This document shows, in pieces, positions 1 through 7,250 of a stretch of DNA of 14,132 bases. The stretch is from GCA-2693325 sp036343635. Its GTDB lineage: Bacteria; Latescibacterota; UBA2968; UBA8231. A program made the translations under genes and the position numbers. Position 1 is the stretch's first letter. Each line of letters begins with the position of its first letter. The stretch spans positions 1-14,132 of the forward strand of contig JAYYVF010000026.1 in assembly GCA_036343635.1 (NCBI GenBank), in the 5' to 3' direction. Below the pieces are notes generated by a model that saw nothing but the letters and a program-made list of their open reading frames with translations, made no database searches and was not told the DNA's origin.

Positions 1-32
1 GAGATATTCACATTTACGATCCAATCAAGTAG
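1..32 (+). CDS. Possible 3' tail of an upstream gene
   Basis: Read from base 3, the sequence gives DIHIYDPIK and then a TAG stop at 30-32, ten bases before the next start codon. That would fit the end of an upstream gene in the same operon. A second open frame from base 2 ends in TGA at 44-46 and overlaps the next ATG as ATGA, so the true frame is not settled. Nine residues are too few to identify a family. Confidence 0.25.
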   Translation, partial: DIHIYDPIK

Positions 33-42
33 GAGAGGTAAT

Positions 43-951
43 ATGAGTCATTACGTTGCAGCCTATGATACAGAAGCCATTTATAAGTGGTGGGAGGAAT
101 CCAAAACTGAGGGTGGCATAAATGGTTACGAGGCTGTTGCACGCTATGACCAGCAGAGTTTGAAAGATTTCTTGAACGGCGTTCAAGCTGTGGCAGAGGT
201 TCACGCAAACAGTCAAACTCCGGCAACATTTTTTATTGTGGCAAAGTTACTTGACTACGTTAGCAACGAACTGCGTTTGATTCTCAACAATCCCATTTTT
301 GATTTACAATGTCATTCTTATACCCACCCAGATTTGGTGGTGATCTCCGATAACGAGGCGGCATTGCGGCGTGAATTAGGAGATTCTAAAAAACGTATTG
401 AAGATGTTTTTGGTATCGAAGTGATTGGACTGACCGCGCCTGGTGGTTATGCTCGCGGGTTTAGAGGCCAGGAACGTATTTTAGCAATGATGCAGGAATT
501 AGGATATCGATACGTTAGGAGTGTAGGCGCAGGCCCGAGGGAAACGGTCCCGGCTCCTCTTGTTCAGCCCTTTTGGTATGATTTTGATGGTTTTTCAGAA
601 ATTTTAGAGATTCCATCTCACGCCTGGCATGATAACATACTCACAGGACAATCCGGCATTGTTCATTGGCCTCCTGTTTTACCTTGGCCTTATCCAACGA
701 AAATGCCAACGGATGCGAGAGGGGTTTACGACGCCTATGCGCCCGGAATTGAATACTCAGTTAAGCACGATTTGTTGACTTATACGCCGGTATTCCATCC
801 GTGGTCTATTTATCGTGTTAGTCAAGAAGCAGAACAGATTAAACTTTTGGTGGCACACGCTAAGGAGCACATGGAAGTGGTTTCGTGCTCTGAACTTTAC
901 AATAAAATTTTTGTTGATAGGAGCTTGGCGTGCGGTATACCACCCTCTTAA
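43..951 (+). CDS. Polysaccharide deacetylase family (NodB-fold) metal-dependent hydrolase, cytosolic
   Basis: This 302-residue protein is a member of carbohydrate esterase family 4 / NodB. Such enzymes use a divalent metal to hydrolyse N- or O-acyl groups from sugars, or amide bonds in small molecules (the PuuE allantoinase branch). Visible motifs are the catalytic-base motif D9-T10-E11, the metal-binding HSYTHP motif with H91 and H95, and A132-P133-G134-G135, the usual third motif. No signal peptide or membrane segment is present: the NodB fold begins within the first ten residues. This argues for a cytosolic enzyme acting on a soluble compound rather than on cell-wall glycan. The ATG at 43 has a good GGAGAGG ribosome site at 32-38. 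The frame stays open to the window edge, but that site decides the start. The gene precedes a lactonase by 123 bp. Substrate unknown. Confidence 0.85.
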   Translation: MSHYVAAYDTEAIYKWWEESKTEGGINGYEAVARYDQQSLKDFLNGVQAVAEVHANSQTPATFFIVAKLLDYVSNELRLILNNPIFDLQCHSYTHPDLVVISDNEAALRRELGDSKKRIEDVFGIEVIGLTAPGGYARGFRGQERILAMMQELGYRYVRSVGAGPRETVPAPLVQPFWYDFDGFSEILEIPSHAWHDNILTGQSGIVHWPPVLPWPYPTKMPTDARGVYDAYAPGIEYSVKHDLLTYTPVFHPWSIYRVSQEAEQIKLLVAHAKEHMEVVSCSELYNKIFVDRSLACGIPPS

Positions 952-967
952 CGAATAATCCATTTTA

Positions 968-997
968 TTGGAGCGTATTGGTAGGTTTTCATATACT
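968..997 (+). promoter_or_regulatory. Candidate sigma70-type promoter before the lactonase
   Basis: TTGGAG (968-973) and TATACT (992-997) are separated by 18 bp. They match the consensus at 3/6 and 5/6. Transcription would begin near 1004, about 70 bases before the lactonase ATG. It would allow the lactonase/AKR pair to be expressed independently of the deacetylase. The -35 is weak and this is an inference by eye. Confidence 0.3.
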
Positions 998-1074
998 TCG
1001 AGTGGGCTGATTATAGAAGCGCTAAAAGAAATTAGATAACTAATGTTACGACGAGGGACAATTGAGGTGAAAAA

Positions 1075-1983
1075 ATGGAAATAAAAAAGGTAGCTGAAGA
1101 GTCTGCGGTCGTTGGCGAAGGTCCTTTGTGGAATCCAGAGGAGGGGTTGTTGATTTGGACTGATATTGCGACGGGTCGGATGTTCTCTTATGACCCGTCT
1201 ACTGACCAGAATACGCAGATCCATGATGGATTTAATGTGGGTGGTTTCATGCAAAATGAAAACGGCGGATATGTCTGTTTTATTCATAATGGCGTAGTAC
1301 TCTGGAAGTCTGATGATGAATGGGAGCGGATCCAATCGGAGGAATTTGAAGGAGACGTCTTGGCGTTTAACGACGTAATAGCGACTCCGAATGGTGGCGC
1401 ATTTGCTGGGACATATTTCGAGGATCGGAAAGGAAAGCTCTATTACTTTAGTCCCGAAGGATCGGTGTCTATTATTGAGGAGGGGGTTGGTTGTTCAAAT
1501 GGAATGGGTTTTTCTCCGGATCTTGGTACGATGTACTATACGGATGCCATGGCTAGAGAGATTTACGCTTATGATTTCGATTCAGATACTTCACAGCTTT
1601 CCAATCGGCGACTTTTCAAGAAAATTGATAGTAAGCTTGGGGTGCCGGACGGTATGACAGTTGATGCCGAAGGCTATGTATGGAGTGCGAATTGGTTTGG
1701 TAGCTGTATTATTCGCTTTGACCCTGATGGTACGGAGGAGAGGCGCATTCAAACTCCGGCCTTACAAACTTCCAGCGTAATGTTTGGTGGCACTGATTTG
1801 GACGACTTGTATTTTACTTCTGCTGATTTTGTCTGTCCACCAGGTTCCGAATTAGATCCTGTAGATTATGACTGGGATGAGTACGGTCGAAGTTATCGTG
1901 GAGGTGGACTTTTTCGGATTCGCGGGATTGGGATCCAGGGAAAGAAGGAGTACAAAGCAAATTTTAAATGGCCGAAAAAATGA
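1075..1983 (+). CDS. SMP-30/gluconolactonase/LRE family lactonase
   Basis: This 302-residue protein has the six-bladed propeller signature of the SMP-30/gluconolactonase family, whose members open sugar lactones with a bound Ca or Zn ion. The expected metal ligands are visible: E15 in the EGPLW motif, N142 in CSNGMGFSPD, and D192 in GVPDGMTVD. These correspond to the Glu, Asn and Asp ligands of known SMP-30 proteins. Length is normal for the family and there is no signal peptide, so it is probably cytosolic. A GAGGTG ribosome site lies just before the ATG. The stop codon overlaps the start of the aldo/keto reductase (ATGATGG at 1980-1986), so the two are very likely translationally coupled and work on the same pathway, for example oxidation of a sugar to a lactone followed by ring opening. 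The exact lactone cannot be told from the sequence. Confidence 0.9.
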   Translation: MEIKKVAEESAVVGEGPLWNPEEGLLIWTDIATGRMFSYDPSTDQNTQIHDGFNVGGFMQNENGGYVCFIHNGVVLWKSDDEWERIQSEEFEGDVLAFNDVIATPNGGAFAGTYFEDRKGKLYYFSPEGSVSIIEEGVGCSNGMGFSPDLGTMYYTDAMAREIYAYDFDSDTSQLSNRRLFKKIDSKLGVPDGMTVDAEGYVWSANWFGSCIIRFDPDGTEERRIQTPALQTSSVMFGGTDLDDLYFTSADFVCPPGSELDPVDYDWDEYGRSYRGGGLFRIRGIGIQGKKEYKANFKWPKK

Positions 1984-2963
1984 TGGAGTATCGTAGTCTG
2001 GGTCGCACAGGAGTTCGGGTTTCGCCTATCTGTTTAGGGACCGCCTTTCGAAGCCAAGAGGACGAGAAGGTCTGTGCCCGTGTCGTTGAGCATGCTATAG
2101 ACAGAGGCTGTAATTTTATTGATACGGCATTATACGGAGAAGGTAGATCGGAGAAGGTGGTGGGACGTGTGCTCAAGGGACGCCGTGACAACGTGGTGTT
2201 GACCACTAAGATCTTCAAAACGCTTGGTGAAAACCCCAACGCTGGTCGTTTGAATCGTCTCAATATTATGAGTGGTATAGAGGCGAGCCTCCGTCGGTTG
2301 GAAACCGACTATATCGACCTTTATTTACTTCATGCATTTGATAAAGATACTCCACTCGACGAGACGTTGCGAGCTCTTGACGATCTAGTCCGACAAGGTA
2401 AGGTTCGCTATATAGGCTGTTCTAATTTTGTTGCTTGGAAGATGGTTGAGGCCTTGTGGATCTCCGGAGAAAAAGGCTTGGCTTCGTTCATATGTACTCA
2501 GTCACAATACAACCTTTTGAATCGAGTCGAGGTTGAACCAGACCTAATGCCTCTCTGTAAGCAATTTGGCATTGGAATAATGGCTTACAGCCCTCTTGCG
2601 ATTGGTTTGTTGACGGGACGCTTTCGTCGAGGCCAAACGCCGCCGGAGGATACTCCGTGGAGCATTGGTGAGAATACGGGGCTTAGTCCGCACAAGTACA
2701 ACATAGAAGATGCACTCGATGAATTTAACGACCGAATCATCGAGACTCTGGTAGATGTTTCTCGGCGTTATGACAGGACGCCTGCCCAAGTGGCCATAGC
2801 TTGGATTCTTGACCACGATGAAATAAGTGCGTCGATTGTTGGAGCGGACCTTCCCGAGCACGTGGACGAGGTAATAGAAGGATTGCAGTGGTCGTTACCA
2901 GGGGAAGAGCGCATACTTCTTGACCAGGTATCCGACCGTCCTGTTTTAAGAAAATATTCCTGA
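1983..2963 (+). CDS. Aldo/keto reductase
   Basis: This NAD(P)H-dependent oxidoreductase has an AKR TIM barrel. From the start at 1983 the protein is 326 residues and begins MEYRSLGRTG, the usual N terminus of the family. Earlier in-frame ATGs at 1968 and 1980 would add five or one residues; none has a clear ribosome site, which fits translation coupled to the lactonase stop at 1981-1983. Catalytic residues are visible: D47 and Y51 in IDTALYGEGRSE, K76 in VLTTK, and H117 in YLLH. GCSNF and the C-terminal cofactor region (SIVGADLPEHVDE) are also typical. The Asp-to-Tyr spacing is one residue shorter than the common DTAxxYG pattern. A role in oxidising a sugar or polyol alongside the overlapping lactonase is plausible. 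Alternatively it may be a general carbonyl reductase. Confidence 0.9.
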   Translation: MEYRSLGRTGVRVSPICLGTAFRSQEDEKVCARVVEHAIDRGCNFIDTALYGEGRSEKVVGRVLKGRRDNVVLTTKIFKTLGENPNAGRLNRLNIMSGIEASLRRLETDYIDLYLLHAFDKDTPLDETLRALDDLVRQGKVRYIGCSNFVAWKMVEALWISGEKGLASFICTQSQYNLLNRVEVEPDLMPLCKQFGIGIMAYSPLAIGLLTGRFRRGQTPPEDTPWSIGENTGLSPHKYNIEDALDEFNDRIIETLVDVSRRYDRTPAQVAIAWILDHDEISASIVGADLPEHVDEVIEGLQWSLPGEERILLDQVSDRPVLRKYS

Positions 2964-3002
2964 TTTTTTGTTTTCATTCTCTCAATTAAAGAAAGAAAAC
3001 CA

Positions 3003-3794
3003 ATGAACGAAGATGAGAAATATCTTTTTGATCTTAATGGTTATTTAGTTTTGCCTGAAGTTTTAACCGATGAAGAGGTCAAGAATCTCAATGGGGCTAT
3101 CGATAGCCATGCTGATCAGATGCAAGAAATAGACCGGTCTTTGGCTGCTGATTCTAAAGCGATGCAGGGCACGTCACGACGTTTGGATTTGGGTGGCATG
3201 CTGGCATGGGAGCAACCGTATTGTGAGTTGTTCCGGGAACTGTTGGTTCAGCCTCGTGTCAAATCAATTTTGGAGGGTGTATTGGGAAGCGGCTATCGTT
3301 TAGATCATGGACCGGGTCTAATAGCTATGGATAAAGGTTGTGAAGGTGGAAGGTTGCACGGAGGTGGTGTAGAGCGCGGAGACATCTCCGAAGTATATTT
3401 TTATAAAAACGACAAGATTTTTACAGGGTTGACCGTCGTTGAATACCTTTTAGCAGATGAGGGGAAAGGTGATGGCGGAGTTGCCGTTGTTCCTGGAAGT
3501 CACAAAGCTAACGTAAAATGTCCAGACGATATGCTTAATTGGGATCAGCATCAGGAGTATGTTCATGAAGTGAACGCTAGTGCCGGAGATGTGCTAATAT
3601 TCACAGAAACTCTGACGCATGGCACCCTGCCGTGGACGGGGGATCATCAGCGACGTGCGTTGCTTTACAAATTTAGTCCGGGGACTATTTCTTATGGTTC
3701 CGGATCTCATGATGTTTCTTACGGAGATTACATAGGAACTATGACCGAAGATCAGCGCATGGTTATGGAATCGCCACACATTAGACGTGGTTAG
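3003..3794 (+). CDS. Phytanoyl-CoA dioxygenase (PhyH)-like Fe/2-oxoglutarate protein
   Basis: This 263-residue protein resembles bacterial PhyH-family non-haem iron, 2-oxoglutarate-dependent enzymes, which hydroxylate, demethylate or sometimes halogenate small molecules. The jelly-roll core carries RLHGGG (H119), the LTVVEYLLAD strand, the GDGGVAVVPGSHK motif, the distal iron ligand H206 in LTHGTLPW, and R217/R218 as candidate 2-oxoglutarate-binding arginines. The usual proximal iron motif is His-x-Asp; here the equivalent stretch reads H119-G120-G121, so the carboxylate ligand appears absent. That is either a feature of this subfamily, with an acid supplied from elsewhere (E124 or D127 are near), or a halogenase-like site. 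The start at 3003 follows an AAAGAAAG purine run 39 bp after the reductase, consistent with one operon. No signal peptide. Substrate unknown. Confidence 0.85.
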   Translation: MNEDEKYLFDLNGYLVLPEVLTDEEVKNLNGAIDSHADQMQEIDRSLAADSKAMQGTSRRLDLGGMLAWEQPYCELFRELLVQPRVKSILEGVLGSGYRLDHGPGLIAMDKGCEGGRLHGGGVERGDISEVYFYKNDKIFTGLTVVEYLLADEGKGDGGVAVVPGSHKANVKCPDDMLNWDQHQEYVHEVNASAGDVLIFTETLTHGTLPWTGDHQRRALLYKFSPGTISYGSGSHDVSYGDYIGTMTEDQRMVMESPHIRRG

Positions 3795-3839
3795 TTTGTT
3801 GGCCTTTCATGGCGCATATATTCAAAGAGCGAATTTAAA

Positions 3840-5069
3840 ATGACAGCTACTTATCTGTATTACATAATTATCGTGATTTTAATAGTAAGTTTTATCGTGG
3901 ACAAAGTCCTCGAATATCTTAATGCAAAATGTTTAACTGATATTCCACCGCAAGAATTAAGTGATATTTATGAACCGAGTGAATACAAAAAATCACAGGA
4001 ATACAGTCGGACCAATTATACGTTCGGACGGACAACTTCCACCATTTCTTTTTGTATAACTCTAATTTTTTTGCATATAGGGGGGTTTGAATATGTTGAT
4101 CTCTTTGCCAGAGAATATGCTGATGGTACTATTCTAACGGCCCTATTCTTTTTTGGTATCATTATGTTAGGCGGGGAAATAATTTCTGTTCCTTTTTCAT
4201 ACTATAGCACGTTCGTTATTGAAGAGCGTTTTGGATTTAATAGGTCAACGAGAAAGATTTTTTGTACTGATACGCTGAAGGGTTGGATCTTGTCTGGCTT
4301 GTTCGGGAGTTTGATACTATCGGCTATAATAATTTTGTACGAGTATTTAGGCCAGGATTTTTGGATATACGCATGGGGATTAGTAACGGCTTTTACGATA
4401 ATAATTAACATGCTTTATTCTAGCGTTATTGTTCCATTGTTCAACAAGCAAACACCCTTAGAAGATGGTGTTTTACAAGATCAGATATCAGCTTATGCGG
4501 CGAAGGTTGGTTTTGATATACAAGATATTTTTGTAATAGATGGCTCAAAACGAAGTTCAAAAGCAAATGCTTATTTTTCGGGTTTTGGTCGGAAGAAAAG
4601 GATAACGCTGTATGATACGTTGATTAATGATTTAGAAGTGAATGAAATCGTAGCTGTTTTGGCACATGAGGTCGGTCATTTTAAAAGAAGGCATATTATT
4701 TTTAACCTGATTTTATCTGCGCTAATTACGGGTCTCACTTTTTATATTTTTTCGTTATTTGTCTCTAATCCAATGCTGTCTTTTGCTTTGGGCGTTTCGA
4801 CAAGTAGTTTTCATGTAGGTTTGATTGGTTTCGGTTTGTTATACAGTCCGATGAATGAAATTTTTGGCTTGTTGAGCAATTTGATTTCACGGAAGTTCGA
4901 ATATCAGGCCGATAAATACGTAAAGGATACATCTGATCCAGATGCGTTGGTGCGAGGATTAAAGAAATTGAGTAAAAATAACTTGAGCAACTTAACGCCC
5001 CACCCTGCGTATGTGTTTGCACACCATTCCCATCCTACGCTACATGAACGGATTAGGAATCTCGGATAA
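3840..5069 (+). CDS. M48 family membrane metalloprotease, Ste24 (CAAX protease 1) type
   Basis: This 409-residue integral membrane zinc protease has about seven hydrophobic segments (roughly residues 5-20, 64-85, 96-125, 148-170, 173-198, 284-308 and 312-340). The zinc site is complete: HEVGH at 276-280, with E354 in EYQAD as third ligand and D358 downstream. The C-terminal stretch NLTPHPAYVFAHHSHPTLHERI closely follows the Ste24 family pattern, and the length agrees with bacterial Ste24 homologues. In eukaryotes this family trims prenylated CaaX proteins. Bacteria generally lack that substrate, and the homologues are thought to act in membrane-protein quality control. The gene begins 45 bp after the dioxygenase with only a weak upstream AAAGAGCGA site. 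Its base composition seems more AT-rich than the enzymes upstream. Its link to the metabolic genes may be only positional. Confidence 0.93.
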   Translation: MTATYLYYIIIVILIVSFIVDKVLEYLNAKCLTDIPPQELSDIYEPSEYKKSQEYSRTNYTFGRTTSTISFCITLIFLHIGGFEYVDLFAREYADGTILTALFFFGIIMLGGEIISVPFSYYSTFVIEERFGFNRSTRKIFCTDTLKGWILSGLFGSLILSAIIILYEYLGQDFWIYAWGLVTAFTIIINMLYSSVIVPLFNKQTPLEDGVLQDQISAYAAKVGFDIQDIFVIDGSKRSSKANAYFSGFGRKKRITLYDTLINDLEVNEIVAVLAHEVGHFKRRHIIFNLILSALITGLTFYIFSLFVSNPMLSFALGVSTSSFHVGLIGFGLLYSPMNEIFGLLSNLISRKFEYQADKYVKDTSDPDALVRGLKKLSKNNLSNLTPHPAYVFAHHSHPTLHERIRNLG

Positions 5070-5094
5070 ACACCCCTTAAGTAGGAATTAATTA

Positions 5095-5115
5095 TTTGAT
5101 TATAATTTAATCAAA
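5095..5115. promoter_or_regulatory. Perfect AT-rich palindrome containing a TATAAT box
   Basis: Arms TTTGATTA (5095-5102) and TAATCAAA (5108-5115) are perfect inverted copies around a 5-base centre. A consensus -10 hexamer, TATAAT, lies at 5101-5106 inside the palindrome, about 54 bases before the nitroreductase GTG. A weak TTAAGT (5077-5082) sits 18 bp upstream as a possible -35. A repressor dimer bound here would cover the -10, so it may be an operator-promoter for the nitroreductase. There is no T-run after the hairpin, so a terminator is less likely. Confidence 0.4.
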
Positions 5116-5159
5116 ATCATTTACGGTATTCTCAACAACACGGGTAGAGGAAAATTGCT

Positions 5160-5723
5160 GTGAAAAACGAAACCATTGATTTGCTTTTAAATCGTCGATC
5201 CTTGGTTGCATCTAAATTAACGAATCCAGGACCTACGAGAGATGAGTTAAACCTCATTTTGCGTTGCGCTATTAGGGTTCCTGATCACGGTAAATTGTCA
5301 CCATGGCGAATTAAAGTTTTTGAAGGAGCCTCCAGAAAAATTTTGGGTCGAAAATGGGGTGACATTTTTAAAAAGAATAATCCAGATGCTTCGCCTGCTC
5401 AGTTGGCCGCAGAATACGAGCGCCCATCTCGGGCTCCTTTATTGTTAATTGTTTCGACTAAGTTGCAAGAGGTGCCTATTCCAAAATGGGAACAAATATT
5501 GTCTGGAGGAGCGGTTTGTCAAAATATTCTCGTTGCTGCCAATGCTTTAGGTTATCATTCGCAATGGTTGTCAGAATGGCCTAACTATGACGATGAAGTT
5601 AAGGCGGCATCGGGACTAGAAGAGGCGGATGAATTTCTTGGATTCATTTATATTGGCTCAGCTGAGGAGAAACCGTCGGAAAGGAAGCGACCGATTTTCG
5701 AGGAAATCGTCTCGTTTGCATGA
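5160..5723 (+). CDS. Nitroreductase family flavoprotein, YdjA-like
   Basis: This 187-residue protein is close in length and pattern to the minimal FMN nitroreductases of the E. coli YdjA type, which reduce nitro groups or other electrophiles with NAD(P)H as dimers. Visible signatures are N11-R12-R13-S14 near the N terminus (FMN phosphate contact), the RVPDHGKLSPWRI motif that replaces the common APSxxNxQPW, GGAVCQNILVAANALGYHSQW in the middle, and the C-terminal GFIYIGSAEEKPSERKRP. The start is GTG at 5160. It is chosen because GAGG at 5147-5150 gives a good 9-base spacing and because the protein then begins exactly at the family's helix. It has its own upstream region with a palindrome and a TATAAT box, so it may be regulated separately from the protease gene. 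Soluble, cytosolic; physiological substrate unknown. Confidence 0.92.
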   Translation: MKNETIDLLLNRRSLVASKLTNPGPTRDELNLILRCAIRVPDHGKLSPWRIKVFEGASRKILGRKWGDIFKKNNPDASPAQLAAEYERPSRAPLLLIVSTKLQEVPIPKWEQILSGGAVCQNILVAANALGYHSQWLSEWPNYDDEVKAASGLEEADEFLGFIYIGSAEEKPSERKRPIFEEIVSFA

Positions 5724-5805
5724 TTATGCAGATTGCCGTGCCACATTGTTGTGATTCCGAGGGGACTCTTCTGCTCTCACATTAATTGAAAGTGATTGAA
5801 AACTG

Positions 5806-7155
5806 ATGGGAGACCTGGCGTTTTTTGTCGAAGGCTATACGAGCGAAGTTAGTTATGCCCCAGGAGAGTTGATGCAGATACATGTCTCTTCGTCGGTGCC
5901 TTTATTTTCGATAGAAATTTCTCGTCTTGGGTGTAAGCGAGAGGTGGTTTTACAAGAACGTGATGTGTCGGGGTCGATGTTCCCCGTTCCTGAAGATGCC
6001 TCTTCCCAGGGGTGTGGATGGCCGGTAGGGTGGCAGTTTACTATTCCGGAGGGATGGGAAAGCGGTTATTACGAGATACTTTTTCAGGTTTATGATCAAG
6101 GTGATACGTTCACCCAGCGAGGTGCTCGCCAAGCCGAGTCTACCGCATATTTTATCCTGCGCCCATCTGTTTCCAGTGATTGCTCGTCGATACTTCTTCA
6201 ACTGTCAACGAATACTTATGCGGCTTATAATAATTGGGGGGGGTATAGTTTATATGCCTATCATGGGCGTGGCGGTGTTCAAGGCCATCGAGTATCGTTC
6301 GATAGGCCTGACCAGGGATTGTTCGATCGTTGGGAGCAGCCTTTTGTATCTTGGGCAGAACGATCAGGGTACATATTAGACTACTGCAGTAACCTTGATT
6401 TAGAAAGGCATCCCGAACTGCTTGATGGTCGAGCACTTGTTTTGAGCGTAGGTCACGATGAATACTGGTCAGCGGGCATGAGGGATAATTTAGAAGATTA
6501 CGTGAAAGGTGGTGGTAACGTTGCTTTCTTTAGTGGTAATAGCGTCTGCTGGCAAGTCAGAAGTGAATATGATGGCCGAGCGCTAACCTGCTGGAAACAA
6601 CGATTCAATCAAGATCCAGCATATCGCGGGGATCACGCTGTGTTGACTACGCTGTGGAGTCATCATCTCGTAAAAAGACCAGAGAATCAGCTTACGGGAG
6701 TTGGTTTCCTGCATGGAGGTTACCATTTAAGCCATGGGCAACATATGGACGGTTCGGGGGCTTACACCGTGCAACGTCCAGAACACTGGGCCTTTACAGA
6801 CACGGAACTTCGAACCGGTGATGAATTTGGAGGTGAAGATACCATAGTAGGTTATGAATGTGATGGTTGCGAAATAGCGTGGCAAGGAGGTTTACCATAT
6901 CCAACAGGAAACGATGGAACGCCGAAAAATTTTCAAATTTTAGCGACAGCCCCGGCTCGGTGGCACCCAGACGACTCCGAATGGTATGATGCGTGGCAGC
7001 AAGGCCATGAGGGTTGTGCGGTAATGGGATTATATCAACGAGGAGGTACTGTATTTACCGCGGGGACCACGGACTGGTCGCATGGTTTGGCGGGAGAAAG
7101 TCTAACTGTGGGTGCCATAACAAAGAATATACTCGACAAATTGTCTGTTTCTTGA
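5806..7155 (+). CDS. N,N-dimethylformamidase large-subunit-like protein
   Basis: This 449-residue protein resembles the C-terminal catalytic part of the large subunit of N,N-dimethylformamidase, an iron enzyme that hydrolyses the amide bond of dimethylformamide. Typical blocks are an N-terminal beta-sandwich (about 1-125), TYAAYNNWGGYSLY (Y141 within it), VLSVGHDEYWS (H217, Y220), GGNVAFFSGNSVCWQVR, VGYECDG (E351) and GTVFTAGTTDWSHGL near the C terminus. The characterised Paracoccus enzyme has a large subunit of roughly 760 residues plus a small subunit; this protein lacks the N-terminal portion, and no small-subunit gene is nearby. The iron ligands cannot be assigned without an alignment. 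No signal peptide. The ATG at 5806 has only a weak upstream purine site (GAAAGTG). Proteins of this type are common in metagenomic genomes, where their substrate is unknown; hydrolysis of an amide is the reasonable guess. Confidence 0.8.
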   Translation: MGDLAFFVEGYTSEVSYAPGELMQIHVSSSVPLFSIEISRLGCKREVVLQERDVSGSMFPVPEDASSQGCGWPVGWQFTIPEGWESGYYEILFQVYDQGDTFTQRGARQAESTAYFILRPSVSSDCSSILLQLSTNTYAAYNNWGGYSLYAYHGRGGVQGHRVSFDRPDQGLFDRWEQPFVSWAERSGYILDYCSNLDLERHPELLDGRALVLSVGHDEYWSAGMRDNLEDYVKGGGNVAFFSGNSVCWQVRSEYDGRALTCWKQRFNQDPAYRGDHAVLTTLWSHHLVKRPENQLTGVGFLHGGYHLSHGQHMDGSGAYTVQRPEHWAFTDTELRTGDEFGGEDTIVGYECDGCEIAWQGGLPYPTGNDGTPKNFQILATAPARWHPDDSEWYDAWQQGHEGCAVMGLYQRGGTVFTAGTTDWSHGLAGESLTVGAITKNILDKLSVS

Positions 7156-7250
7156 AGCGGATTAACGCCTTTTTGAGTAACATCTTGGCTTTTAATAGGA
7201 AAAGAAAAATAGATATACACTAAATTTGTTTGAAGACGTGAGCAAAGCGT

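Noticed and set aside
757..1335. 192-codon minus-strand open frame
   Set aside because: It is antisense to the deacetylase end and the lactonase start, both of which have clear catalytic motifs; its translation resembles no family.
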